Below, in pieces: positions 32,226 to 42,162 of a stretch of 64,000 nt of DNA. The notes below the pieces were generated by a model that worked only from the letters and a program-made list of their open reading frames with translations, was not told where the DNA came from and ran no database searches. Each line of letters opens with the position of its first letter. The stretch's first letter is position 1. The stretch is from Lachancea dasiensis. Its lineage: Eukaryota; Ascomycota; Saccharomycetes; Saccharomycetales; Saccharomycetaceae. The stretch lies in the NCBI GenBank assembly GCA_900074725.1, contig LT598455.1:1346527-1410526 (forward strand). Reading direction: 5' to 3'. The translations under genes and the position numbers were made by a program.

Positions 32226-33983
32226 CTACTGTCGTTTTGGACTTCTTGATCTTCTTCTAACTGGCGTCCTAGATCTTCTCCTAGTGGGAGTCCTAGATCT
32301 TCTCCTAGTGGGAGTCCTAGATCTTCTCCTAGTGGGAGTCCTAGATCTCCTCCTAGTGGGAGTCTTAGACCTTCTGCGATTCTCGATCCTTCGTTCATCC
32401 GCGGCAGCTCTTCTCGATTGCCTCAAACGGTGAACTCTCTCCCAAGTACTTGAAGTTTGGTCTTTATGGGTAATTGAGGCCTCGATTTCATCATTCGATT
32501 CATAAGTCTCGCTTCTCTCCTCCTCTAACGCTAACCTTTCATTGTCAAGAGCTTGTCTCATCTTTTCTGTCAAAGTACCTAATCCTATGGCCGTGAAAAA
32601 ATTTATGGAGAACCGGGTCTTGTCAATGTCGTCAAACGGAAACATATTGGCCAGAAAAGGCTGGATGTAAGGTTCCTCTAGTCTATTTTTTAGCCCCTCA
32701 ATCCCAAGATCCAGAACCAATTCTTGAAATAAAAACTTCAAATAAACTCTGCCGGCTGACGTGGTGTCTTCGGCGTTCATGTGAATATGTGTGAATACCT
32801 CGAAACCAATGTAATCAGAGGCTAAAATGTGGCCCCAAAATTTACCCATATTGCGAATTTGCTTGGCTTCGTATTCTTCCATAGTCTCATAGCACTCTTT
32901 AAATACCTGTTCGAATGCCTTCTTCCAAGTCCTGTGGCACGAGCAGAGACGTTCGGCAGTGATGCCATAAAATTTGGAGTATGTTGCCTCCTGTGAACAG
33001 GCCATCGCCAAAGTTTCCACCAAAACGCTCTTGTCTTGATCTCGAACCTTAAGTTTCAAAAGCTTGTGCGCTGCTTCATCACCCGACAGTGACCCTTTAA
33101 GTGTGAGATATATCTTCTTCTTGAACTCCAATTCGCTAGCCTGGGTTTTGTCCTCGACTCTGATTAAATTTGATGGTGCAATATCCGAAGATTGAACGGC
33201 AGTAGCATTGCTCTTGACTTTTGCAAACTCCTCATCCTTCCTATCAAAAGCCGGATCATACTTGAACTCGTCGAGAGCCGCTTTTGGTGTGAGGCTATCG
33301 TCAAAATTTATAAAAAATGTATGCGGGATAGGCTCACAAGGCGGTAATTGTAATTTTCTAGGCGAGTTTCGATAATCTCGCTTGCGAAGCTCAAAGATCG
33401 CCTCAAACTCGTTCCGTAATCTCTTGTCTGCCTTGTTGTTTTGAAAATACGTTCTGAGACTTTCAAAAACTAGATCGTGGGCAGATTTCGCTACTATCGC
33501 CAACGATTTACCGCAATGACGTAGTATGTATATGGTTAATCGGATTGAATGTGGATTGAGGTGCTCTGTGACCACATGAAGTAATTGAAGCACTACAATC
33601 TCGTGTGCGACATCATAATTGAATAATTGGGAGACCAAATCAGCCATGATATAGCATCCTGTGGCATTGTTTGACCTGAAAAATTCCAAAAATCTCAAAG
33701 TTGACTCTTCCACCAACAGGGACCCTACAGATGGAATATAGCTGTTCAAAATACTCCCCAAAGCGGCCAGCTTTGCTACCTGTCCGCTACTTACCAGCGC
33801 TTTTCGAATAATGGCATTCACAATTAATCGATTCCCTCGTACCAGATTAACGGCGAAAAGCAGCTGGAACGTTGTTGTAATGCTCGTTGTATCAATTCCA
33901 TCGATCAGAGCATCAATGTGGGTCTTTGAGTGTTCCCAATCCTCTTTTTGAAGCAGTTCATCAGGTCTCTCTTCCAAGCTCAT
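32226..33983 (-). CDS. CWC22: Spliceosome-associated protein Cwc22
   Basis: 585 residues from an ATG. An N-terminal MIF4G domain (about residues 10-200, with TTSITTTFQLLFAVNLVRGN) is followed by an MA3 domain (about 290-410, with KKIYLTLKGSLSGDEAAHKLL). Cwc22 joins the spliceosome before the first catalytic step and needs Prp2 for function in S. cerevisiae. The length is close to the S. cerevisiae protein (577). The C-terminus is an Arg/Ser tail of repeated SRTPTRRR (about residues 531-585), made by a 24-bp minisatellite. That kind of RS tail recalls animal splicing factors and I do not recall it in S. cerevisiae Cwc22. The gene is divergent from CAB4 with only 104 bp between the starts. Confidence 0.95.
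   Translation of the reverse strand: MSLEERPDELLQKEDWEHSKTHIDALIDGIDTTSITTTFQLLFAVNLVRGNRLIVNAIIRKALVSSGQVAKLAALGSILNSYIPSVGSLLVEESTLRFLEFFRSNNATGCYIMADLVSQLFNYDVAHEIVVLQLLHVVTEHLNPHSIRLTIYILRHCGKSLAIVAKSAHDLVFESLRTYFQNNKADKRLRNEFEAIFELRKRDYRNSPRKLQLPPCEPIPHTFFINFDDSLTPKAALDEFKYDPAFDRKDEEFAKVKSNATAVQSSDIAPSNLIRVEDKTQASELEFKKKIYLTLKGSLSGDEAAHKLLKLKVRDQDKSVLVETLAMACSQEATYSKFYGITAERLCSCHRTWKKAFEQVFKECYETMEEYEAKQIRNMGKFWGHILASDYIGFEVFTHIHMNAEDTTSAGRVYLKFLFQELVLDLGIEGLKNRLEEPYIQPFLANMFPFDDIDKTRFSINFFTAIGLGTLTEKMRQALDNERLALEEERSETYESNDEIEASITHKDQTSSTWERVHRLRQSRRAAADERRIENRRRSKTPTRRRSRTPTRRRSRTPTRRRSRTPTRRRSRTPVRRRSRSPKRQ
32268..32363 (-). repeat. 24-bp minisatellite coding for the Cwc22 RS tail
   Basis: Four tandem units of 24 bp starting CCTAGATCTTCTCCTAGTG lie at 32268-32291, 32292-32315, 32316-32339 and 32340-32363. 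The fourth has one visible change. The unit is in frame (eight codons) and flanked by degraded units. Confidence 0.92.
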
Positions 33984-34087
33984 CGCTGCTGACTAGTGAT
34001 GTAGAATGTATGTATAATTAATTAATGTCATATTTTCGTATAATCAGAACAACTTGACCGTATGGACGAGAACCAAACTTAGGCGAT
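33984..34087. promoter_or_regulatory. Compact CWC22/CAB4 bidirectional promoter
   Basis: Only 104 bp separates the two divergent start codons. Both promoters must overlap here. It holds an AT-rich stretch (TGTATAATTAATTAATG) near 34010-34025. Confidence 0.6.
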
Positions 34088-34981
34088 ATGCCATCGATCG
34101 CAGTGGTACTAAGCTGTCTCCGAGAGACGAGTCTTAATAAGCTGAAAGATCTGATTACTGAGCTTTTGCCGGTTTTGGCTTGTGATGGCTCATCGTTGGA
34201 TGTTATCCTTACGGAGGAAATAGCCAATTCTGATGACCTTGACTACAAGTTAGGGGTTCTGTATAGTAATATCCGCGAAGTACTACTTGCGGAAAACCTT
34301 CACGAAACTCCTGTGGATATCCTGTTCAATCAGCGTCCTCAATGGCTAAGAGAGCGATGCTGGGACATTGTCATCAATAGCGGTGAGCTCTGGACTGAAA
34401 CCCGGAATCTCCAGTACAGTGAACTCAAGATCGTCAATCTTAGCCCATCAGATTGTAGTAGAGGGTGCATACTTGGAGACTCGAACCTTTGCTCAACGAC
34501 AGCCGATGAGGAACACTACGAGGTGAGCGCGCTTGGTGGCACATTTGACCATCTACATGACGGACACAAAATACTTTTAAGTGTTGCTGTTTATCTCACT
34601 TCCCAAAAACTCATCGTAGGAATAACAGATCGAGAACTTCTGCAAAACAAGAAATATGCGGAATTTCTGGAGTCTTTTGAAATGCGGTGTCAAAACGTAC
34701 GCAAATTCGTCACCAGAATGAAACCAACGCTTCAGTTGGACTTGGTTCCACTAAGAGATGTGTGCGGACCCACTGGGGCTGTTCCTGAAATCCAGAGCCT
34801 CATAGTGAGTCGAGAAACGGAATCTGGTGGGAAATTTGTTAATTCTGTTCGCAAAGAGAAAGGGTTGTCAACTTTGAAGATCCATGCCGTCAACGTCCTC
34901 GGTGGACAGGAAGATGACGGCTGGAAGGAGAAAATAAGCAGCACCGAGCTTCGCAAGCGCAAGAAAAGGACAGAAGAGTGA
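34088..34981 (+). CDS. CAB4: Pantetheine-phosphate adenylyltransferase Cab4
   Basis: 297 residues from an ATG, near S. cerevisiae Cab4 (305). A poorly conserved N-terminal half is followed by a nucleotidyltransferase domain from about residue 144. The signature GGTFDHLHDGHK lies at residues 150-161 and contains the catalytic HxGH-type motif, followed by LIVGITDRELLQNKK. The enzyme converts 4'-phosphopantetheine and ATP to dephospho-CoA in coenzyme A synthesis. It starts 104 bp from CWC22 and ends 57 bp from the UBP15 stop. Orthologue of YGR277C by position as well. Confidence 0.95.
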   Translation: MPSIAVVLSCLRETSLNKLKDLITELLPVLACDGSSLDVILTEEIANSDDLDYKLGVLYSNIREVLLAENLHETPVDILFNQRPQWLRERCWDIVINSGELWTETRNLQYSELKIVNLSPSDCSRGCILGDSNLCSTTADEEHYEVSALGGTFDHLHDGHKILLSVAVYLTSQKLIVGITDRELLQNKKYAEFLESFEMRCQNVRKFVTRMKPTLQLDLVPLRDVCGPTGAVPEIQSLIVSRETESGGKFVNSVRKEKGLSTLKIHAVNVLGGQEDDGWKEKISSTELRKRKKRTEE

Positions 34982-35038
34982 TTTTCATGAAGATTAGAAA
35001 GGGGATGGATATATTTATATATCAGAACTGAGGCATAC

Positions 35039-38000
35039 CTAGTTTTTGATAACCATGGGTCTCCCGTGGTAGTTCTGAGTGCGAGTGCGATCAGGGTGAT
35101 CCATGCAGATGTAATCCAGGTTATTCAGTATGTCGAACAAAATTATATCACTGAGCTCTTCATCAGTGTACCCATGCAAAGATTTGAACGTAAGACCATT
35201 CTCTGAACTCATAGTAATGCCAAGCTTGATCTTAGAAAATTCCTTTTGCCCCAAGCCAAACTTTGCGTGTAACCGGTCTCTTGTTCCTAAACAATTTTCT
35301 CCGGGAATCAGATTGAACAGAAACGAGATTCCATGTCTGTTTTCGAGATCTTTGAAATATTGGATTACAATTACCAGCTTACCCTTTATAGTAAGAGACT
35401 TGTTGTTTTGGATGGCTAGGTCATCCTCTTCTGTCTCATCCATGGAGTCCATGGCCTCTGATGATGCGTCCTCTAGTTGGTTTACTAGTGCGAGTTCTTC
35501 AGGGAGAGCTCTACCGAAAAATAAAAAAGACTCTGACAGCTCTTGAAACACGTTTTCAGGAGACAAAATCCCTTGAAACTTGAAGTCGCAATTGGTCCAT
35601 AAGAGAACCTCAGATTTCTTTTTATCATCAAAATTTAGCCTCGTCTGTAATTTGCCCATAAAGTCGTCTATTGTGCAAGAACTTGGCACTCTAAACTCAT
35701 AGGGTTGAAAATGCACGTAACTGTCATTAAGCCAGTAGAACTTGATTGACCTCAAATGCTCGAACTCGCGCAGGGGTATAGACAATACCTCAAATTCGAA
35801 AGGCGGTATCGAATCACGGGAGTAGTTTTTTACCAAGTAATCTGATATATGGCAATCTGACTTCAGAGCAAAACGGCCATTTGCATAGATGGCAAACGTT
35901 CTGATGTGACTTCCGTCTAAACCTGCCCGTTTTGCAATGGCGTCCGCCAGTTCTTGGTAGCTGGCTTTTGCAGAAATCCAAACACTTAATGAGAGCTCAC
36001 TCTCGATCCCATCGGTAACAGCGTACTCCTCTGTGGTATTTGTGATCCTTGTCAAAGAAATTTTGATCCTATAACGGAGGTAGTCGTACTGTTCCAAGAG
36101 GGACAAACATTTGCCTTGAGAACCTGTGCCTTGCAAAGGAAAAACTAGAATGTCACCATCAACTAGTTCAGATGTTACAAACTGCATTTTACTTTCAACA
36201 GGCTCGATAGCATCAGGCTGAAACTCTTCGTAAAGCTTTTCTTGCTTATCAAGAGGGCACATGCGTCCGATTAACGTTGCCAAAGTGAAGATTTCGTCAG
36301 TTTGCTTGACCAGAGCATGACCAAACCCTTTGAGGCTGGGCGCATCTGGGTCGTAAGACTTGAGAAAAATTAACACATTTTGAGAATCATCTTCGTTGTC
36401 CTTTAAATATTCCGAAGAATCAGGCAACTCCCCATTTGAGGCCAACAACCTTAGTTCACTAATTTTCTCGGAAGTAAGCGTTGTGAGGGACATGTTTTTG
36501 ATTCCTTTTATCTTCTCCAAGTAGCTCAGTTCCAAATAAGGCTCTTCGACGAATATATCAACAGAAGTAGTTCGCGATATTCCCATCTTGTGTACAACTT
36601 GCTCCAGAGATAGGTTGTCCAGCTCTGTGTATAACATTGATTCCAACCTCAGCGTGTAATTCTTCCGATAACTCATTATCCAGTAATTTATACTGCAGGA
36701 CCTTGGAAGCTGCAATCTCTTCGTAATTTCGCTTTTAACATCTCTGAGCTTAGTCGACTTCAACACTCGAAGTGACGTTGCATACTCGTCTTCCCCATGC
36801 AATTCGGGATTATACAACTTTGATCTCTCGTTTGGAGACAAGTCAAAGCCCTGATAGTTGACAAAGTTGCTTAACGAATGAACATGGACTTTAGTGAACA
36901 GATGCATCTCCTCCATCTCCTTGCGCCTCTTTTCGCGTTCTTGCAATTCAGTCTCAATGCTACTAACAACGTGGGAGGGGACATCAATATCGGCAACGTC
37001 TTCCAGAACTTTATCCTCCATGTCCTGCCGTATGTAGACAAGCATATAAGCACTAGTCTGCCTTGCAAGCAGGTAATTCTGATACTGTTCTCTCGTGAAC
37101 GTTCTCAGCTTATCATCAGGCAGGCTTTCGTGGCCGAAGTTCTCGTCAAAAGCTTGCTTTTTGGTGACTCTCCAAACTTTGTCATCATCAAACCTGAACC
37201 ACTCATCTTTAACACTGGGCTTAATCATAGCGTAGTAATGGCCCGCAGAAATATCTCCTGAGTGAACTAAGACGCAGTGGAGATTATAAACACATGGCAC
37301 AGAGCCCTGCTTTTGAATGCCGGGATCAAGATATGGAGAAAGATCAATCGTCTCGGGAAATTCGTATCTATCATTAATTTTGACCAACTGGTCATAATTG
37401 AAGTCATACTCGAATCTTTTCAGTTGCAAATGAAGCACAGGTGGAAAACTCTCAAATACAACGCCCTTCTTCGCATCTTGAAGTCCAAAATCTTGAGCGG
37501 CATATTGGTTTTCCCCGTCCATCATCTCCACTTCGACGTAGTTTTCAAAGGACTCCTGTACGCCTTTGAGGTTCTTAACGTTCAGCTGGATATCCCAAAA
37601 ATCCTCTACCCTGGACGATTCGTACTTCACGTTGACGCATCTAATGTAACTTTTCATCTTTCCCACGAAAAGTTCATTGAGGACCCCTTCTACGCTAGTA
37701 CCTTTCATCCTGGTTTCCAGTCGGTCCATCAAAATGCGGTTCAGTTCCTGAACATCGTGCTGTGTAAAGGCATCACCCGTATCCCAGCCGAAAGAGCGTG
37801 TTAGCTCTACGGTGTCCAAAGGCTCATGCGACTTCTGAAGCAAGTAGAAGGAGCGTTGAAGGGCCAGGGACACGCTGTCGTTCGGGGATTCTTTATCCGA
37901 AGGGATTTTGTACACGATTTTGCGAAACATTTTTGTGAAGAAGTATGACTGCAAAAGAGAGTTCAGGTAGCAGGTAGCCCCTTGGTTCTTGAAACCAATA

Positions 38001-38623
38001 TAGCCTGTCAGCTTTTTAGAGTCGTAGTTCAAAAAGTTGTGCCAAAGAACTCCAGTTGGATCTTCCAAGATACGCACAAAAACAGATATGTGGACTGCGC
38101 CATTCACAAGAAACCCGGAGTTACGCGACGAAGTGCGTCTTTTCAGTGTATCTAGACTCATAAACGTCGCAAACCCCCAATCTGTATCCGTAGCGCAAAA
38201 CCTATGGTGTGACACGTTGAAAACCTGGCATTTTTCGTCCTCGCCTGGTCGCGAAATGCCAATCGCAAACTGGGCGCATACATGCCAATCGGGGTCCTCC
38301 ACCGCCTCTGATTCGGAGTCTTGACCACTCTCAGAGTGCTCCCTTGGGATCGGATGCGGCTCCAGGTACATGGACACACCCTTGTTGTGATTTCCCTGTG
38401 GAAACAACAAAACGTCCCAGTCGTACCCGCCCACCGTAAACCTTGGCGAAATGTGCTTTTCCTCTGTCAGTTGGTTCCAATCTGTTATTTTCCAGGTGAA
38501 ACCTCCTTCACATTCCGTTTCCTGCGAGTCCACAGTTGGCAGAACCTCATTTATACTCCTACCCAGCTCTACCAATTCTCCAACACTGCCGACAATAATA
38601 TCCTCGGAGGAAGATTCGGCCAT
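35039..38623 (-). CDS. UBP15: Ubiquitin-specific protease Ubp15
   Basis: 1194 residues from an ATG, close to S. cerevisiae Ubp15 (1230) and related to human USP7. A MATH/TRAF-like domain spans about residues 40-185 (GFTWKITDWNQL; GYDWDVLLFPQGN). The USP catalytic domain follows, with nucleophile C218 in GFKNQGATCYLNSLLQS and the His box HSGDISAGHYYAMIKP. The C-terminal half holds the ubiquitin-like domains typical of USP7. It removes ubiquitin from targets, including cell-cycle and peroxisomal proteins in S. cerevisiae. Both catalytic boxes are intact. It converges on CAB4. Confidence 0.96.
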   Translation of the reverse strand: MAESSSEDIIVGSVGELVELGRSINEVLPTVDSQETECEGGFTWKITDWNQLTEEKHISPRFTVGGYDWDVLLFPQGNHNKGVSMYLEPHPIPREHSESGQDSESEAVEDPDWHVCAQFAIGISRPGEDEKCQVFNVSHHRFCATDTDWGFATFMSLDTLKRRTSSRNSGFLVNGAVHISVFVRILEDPTGVLWHNFLNYDSKKLTGYIGFKNQGATCYLNSLLQSYFFTKMFRKIVYKIPSDKESPNDSVSLALQRSFYLLQKSHEPLDTVELTRSFGWDTGDAFTQHDVQELNRILMDRLETRMKGTSVEGVLNELFVGKMKSYIRCVNVKYESSRVEDFWDIQLNVKNLKGVQESFENYVEVEMMDGENQYAAQDFGLQDAKKGVVFESFPPVLHLQLKRFEYDFNYDQLVKINDRYEFPETIDLSPYLDPGIQKQGSVPCVYNLHCVLVHSGDISAGHYYAMIKPSVKDEWFRFDDDKVWRVTKKQAFDENFGHESLPDDKLRTFTREQYQNYLLARQTSAYMLVYIRQDMEDKVLEDVADIDVPSHVVSSIETELQEREKRRKEMEEMHLFTKVHVHSLSNFVNYQGFDLSPNERSKLYNPELHGEDEYATSLRVLKSTKLRDVKSEITKRLQLPRSCSINYWIMSYRKNYTLRLESMLYTELDNLSLEQVVHKMGISRTTSVDIFVEEPYLELSYLEKIKGIKNMSLTTLTSEKISELRLLASNGELPDSSEYLKDNEDDSQNVLIFLKSYDPDAPSLKGFGHALVKQTDEIFTLATLIGRMCPLDKQEKLYEEFQPDAIEPVESKMQFVTSELVDGDILVFPLQGTGSQGKCLSLLEQYDYLRYRIKISLTRITNTTEEYAVTDGIESELSLSVWISAKASYQELADAIAKRAGLDGSHIRTFAIYANGRFALKSDCHISDYLVKNYSRDSIPPFEFEVLSIPLREFEHLRSIKFYWLNDSYVHFQPYEFRVPSSCTIDDFMGKLQTRLNFDDKKKSEVLLWTNCDFKFQGILSPENVFQELSESFLFFGRALPEELALVNQLEDASSEAMDSMDETEEDDLAIQNNKSLTIKGKLVIVIQYFKDLENRHGISFLFNLIPGENCLGTRDRLHAKFGLGQKEFSKIKLGITMSSENGLTFKSLHGYTDEELSDIILFDILNNLDYICMDHPDRTRTQNYHGRPMVIKN

Positions 38624-38877
38624 TTTACTTGACGTGACACTGTTTTGGAGCGTGAAAGATGTAAGTTGGGTCCGTGATGATATAAAGTGATGGGCGTGGT
38701 GCTTTCAACACTTGACGATCTCGATATATATGTCATTATTAACTAGATGAGTCTCTCCCCTAAAATTACTCTTAATTCCATCCGTACCCAATGATCCAAA
38801 AATCCAGGAATTGTACCTTTTTACGGGTAGAAGATTTCGCACTAGTAACGCAAATGATTTGAGAGCACGGGCTATGA

Positions 38878-39459
38878 GGTATATGCGAAGAAGCCGACGG
38901 TCCTGGTGGGCCTGTCAATTTCCATATCGACCGCTGGAGCTACCAGGTGGTAGCGTTCAAGTACAGTTTGAGTGTCGTGGAGTTGCATAAGCGTGGTGGT
39001 ATTTTCGACTTTAGCACAACAAACATGGACAAGGTGCGCTAGAACTACCGACCGGTCGCGACCTGGTACTTCTCGAATAGCACCGGGTTGCACAACGGCA
39101 GCCTAATACAAGGACCGTACAAAGTGATCACAGACAACAACGTCAGTAAAACCAAAGTGTACGAGATGAACCATCAACCTACGGAATTCGGAGGAGCAGT
39201 GGTTACACAAAGATGGTTTGGTAAGTCAATCCAGTTATTCAATAGCCCAAACAGTTTATTTGTTGGATTGCACAGCTTCAACTGTAGCCAGAATATTTTC
39301 GCCAGAATTCTGTATAAGTTCGTGCCATGCGTCCAGGATATGTACCCGATCTAGGGCTCAGACAGTCATAGAGGAGAAGCTAAAGTCGCGTTAAAGGCTC
39401 CATTCGATACCAAGTACCCAGAACATGTCTATCACGATGCCTATCATCAAAATGACTGA
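38878..39459 (+). pseudogene. Unidentified coding remnant with two in-frame TAG stops
   Basis: A single frame stays open for 191 codons apart from TAG at 39040-39042 and 39352-39354, and ends with TGA at 39457. The pieces are 54, 103 and 34 codons. Composition is protein-like: GGPVNFHIDRWSYQVVAFKY, NYRPVATWYFSNSTGLHNGS, GGAVVTQRWFGKSIQLF. Several N-X-S/T sites suggest a secreted ancestor. No ATG opens the frame, and the upstream codon is TGA at 38875. I do not recognise the family. It lies where S. cerevisiae has ADH2, but it does not look like an alcohol dehydrogenase. Confidence 0.4.
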
Positions 39460-39714
39460 ACTGTCTGGGAGGTTGACTTTTTCTTGAAGCTGAATTGCTA
39501 GGCTAAAAAGCAGAGTTTAGAAGATGTCGGGAGTTCGAACGGGTGATCGCACACCGTATACCTCTCCAGGATCGCAAGCTCAACTTTCTGATGCTCTCGT
39601 ATGTAGTTACTTCAACGCCAAGGAGTACAGTATATATTAAGGTTGAAAGCAAGAAGGCAATAGTGTCTTCTAGCCTGCCAATACCATCACAGAGAGCGAG
39701 ATCTTCCCGAAGCT

Positions 39715-42162
39715 ATGCTTGCGGTGCTAAGACGACCCCCGCGGTCCATTTTACTCACACATCTCAAACCGAAAGCCCGCTTTGGTCCCTGCTTTGCTGT
39801 CAAAAGACATGTGTCAACCGAGATCCAACAGAAAGATGAACAGGCGGGTGAATCCAATACCGCCACCGATACCGGTGTCATCCACAAAACAGAGGAAGAG
39901 ACTCTTATTTATTTTGATAACGTATATCCCAGGGCAACATCACTTTGGAGCCCCACACAGTGGTATAATGTCCTACTCACGAACCAATCTCGAGATGCAG
40001 TACGCTCTAAGATTCTAGAGTTTGCTAGCCCCAAAAATAATCCCATCCACGGGCTGGAGCTAAGATCTACAATCCCGGTGAAGCGCGACGGTGGTGTCTT
40101 TGCGACATTCCTGGTTCCCCATCGGTATTCAGTCGCCGAAGTAAATTCCATGATACAGAAAAATACAGCAGAGGAGTCCTCGCTTTCTTGGCTCTCTTTT
40201 ATTACTAGAGCCGCTGCGTTTCCGGTAAAGGGCTCTCCTTGGATTGAGGACCTCCGCAGGTTGCCCAGTACCACAATAAAAATCAAATTTGAAGGACAGA
40301 CGCTGATCGAAGAAGAAATGTATTCCCTTTTCAGACGTTATGGTACAATTGTGGATATATTTCCTCCGAAGAACGGCGAATCGACCGCCACTTTGCGCTA
40401 TAGATCGTTTCGTGGTGCGATATGTGCCAAGAATTGCGTATCAGGCATGGAAATCCATAACAGTGTTATCCATGTCCAATATGAGAGACTTGCCAATGAG
40501 CACATGTTTCGGGACTTCTTTTTGAATCACACAAAGATAGCTATACCGTTGATCATTGCCATTTTATCAGTAACAGCAGTATTAATATTCGATCCCATTC
40601 GTGAATTTTCCATTCAACAAAAGATTACCCACCAGTTCTCCCTATCGAAAGACAACTATTTCATTAAAGAATTCTTCAAATTGACCTCATATACTGTGTC
40701 GTCTTTCAGAAGTTTCATGGGCACTGAAAATGTGGGCACCAACAAGAAGCAACTGTGGGAGGAACGGATCGAGAAAGTGAGTGATCTCCGAATGTGGCTT
40801 GAAGAAAACAACAATACATTTGTTATTGTAAGGGGCCCACGAGGCTCTGGTAAGCACGATCTCGTCGTGCAACACACATTGCATGATAGACCTAACGTCC
40901 TGTATTTAGACTGTGACAAATTAACCAAATCCAGGACAGACGCAAAGTTTTTAGTGAACGCTGCAGCAGAAATTGGATACTTTCCAATTTTTCCATGGGT
41001 AAATTCTCTGACTAACCTTGTTGATTTAGCCGTTCAAGGTTTGACAGGCCAGAAGACAGGCTTGTCTGAAAGCAAGGAATTGCAATTCAGGAATATGCTT
41101 ACAACTGCTCTAATGTCCGTTAGGCAAGTTGCTCTGAAGGGTTATCGTCCTGTTATCGGGAATGGCGACAATGCGATCTCCATGAAAGAAGAAGATTATT
41201 TACAGCAACATCCCGAAAAGAAGCCTGTAATCGTGATCGATCGTTTCAATGACAAGGCTGAGATGAATGGTTTTGCATTCAAAGAGTTGTCTGACTGGGC
41301 CGCAATGCTTGTTCAGATGAACATTGCGCACGTTATATTTTTAACTGAAACGGTTTCTCCAAACCAACTGCTAGCAGACTCATTGCCCAATCAGGTATTT
41401 AAAACGTTGGTGCTTTCGGATGCTTCCAAGGAATCTGCACGCTCTTATGTCCTAGCGTCGCTAGATCATCCAGATATTACGAATGACGATGAAAGGCCTG
41501 TTCCGCCCGTGGAACTTTCAGAAGAGGCAAAAAAGGACATTGATTCTTGTTTAGAGCCTTTAGGTGGTAGAATGCTGGATTTACAAGCATTTGCAAGGAG
41601 AGTGAAATCAGGAGAGGACCCCAAAGAAGCCCTGGACAAGATGGTGGAGCAAGCCTTAGAGCAAATCACGCAAATATTTCTAGCTGAAAACGTCGATCAG
41701 ACCAAGAGTGCCCAAGCCTGGGAGCTTATTGAAATGCTAAGTAAAGAGCCTGTCGTTCAGTTCAAAAACATCGTTTTCAAGCCTTTGTTCAAGTCAGCAC
41801 CGGAAGCTGGCCTTCTGGAACTTGAAAAGAATGGGTTGATTACTGTTTCAAGAGATCGTGGGGTTTTGAAGGACATCAGACCAGCTAAACCACTGTACAG
41901 GGCTGCCTTTGAGTATTTGTTACAGAACAGCGAGCTTTCGACGGTACTAGAAACTGGGTATTTGCTTAAGGTGATAAACTTTGAGACGAAGAGAATCCAA
42001 AAATGGGAGGAAGAACTGAAATCTCTCGGAAAAGTGACTGACACGAAGATGTTCAAAAGCAGACTTTCTTACCTAGCTGGCAAAATCGATGGTAGTAGTG
42101 ACAGCATTAACCAATGTGAGGAAAGAATCAAGACTTTATCGAAGATTTCCAATTCAAAATAG
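39715..42162 (+). CDS. YME2: Mitochondrial inner-membrane protein Yme2 (RNA12)
   Basis: 815 residues from an ATG; S. cerevisiae Yme2 has about 850. The N-terminus is basic and lacks acidic residues (MLAVLRRPPRSILLTHLKPKAR), as in mitochondrial targeting signals. An RRM-like domain follows (residues about 180-260, TIKIKFEGQTLIEEEMYSLF). One membrane segment lies near residue 278 (IAIPLIIAILSVTAVLIF). The C-terminal RNA12 region has a P-loop-like motif, VRGPRGSGKHDLVV. The protein faces the intermembrane space and affects mitochondrial DNA maintenance and escape in S. cerevisiae. It is the last gene of the ancestral block (YMR302C). Confidence 0.95.
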   Translation: MLAVLRRPPRSILLTHLKPKARFGPCFAVKRHVSTEIQQKDEQAGESNTATDTGVIHKTEEETLIYFDNVYPRATSLWSPTQWYNVLLTNQSRDAVRSKILEFASPKNNPIHGLELRSTIPVKRDGGVFATFLVPHRYSVAEVNSMIQKNTAEESSLSWLSFITRAAAFPVKGSPWIEDLRRLPSTTIKIKFEGQTLIEEEMYSLFRRYGTIVDIFPPKNGESTATLRYRSFRGAICAKNCVSGMEIHNSVIHVQYERLANEHMFRDFFLNHTKIAIPLIIAILSVTAVLIFDPIREFSIQQKITHQFSLSKDNYFIKEFFKLTSYTVSSFRSFMGTENVGTNKKQLWEERIEKVSDLRMWLEENNNTFVIVRGPRGSGKHDLVVQHTLHDRPNVLYLDCDKLTKSRTDAKFLVNAAAEIGYFPIFPWVNSLTNLVDLAVQGLTGQKTGLSESKELQFRNMLTTALMSVRQVALKGYRPVIGNGDNAISMKEEDYLQQHPEKKPVIVIDRFNDKAEMNGFAFKELSDWAAMLVQMNIAHVIFLTETVSPNQLLADSLPNQVFKTLVLSDASKESARSYVLASLDHPDITNDDERPVPPVELSEEAKKDIDSCLEPLGGRMLDLQAFARRVKSGEDPKEALDKMVEQALEQITQIFLAENVDQTKSAQAWELIEMLSKEPVVQFKNIVFKPLFKSAPEAGLLELEKNGLITVSRDRGVLKDIRPAKPLYRAAFEYLLQNSELSTVLETGYLLKVINFETKRIQKWEEELKSLGKVTDTKMFKSRLSYLAGKIDGSSDSINQCEERIKTLSKISNSK

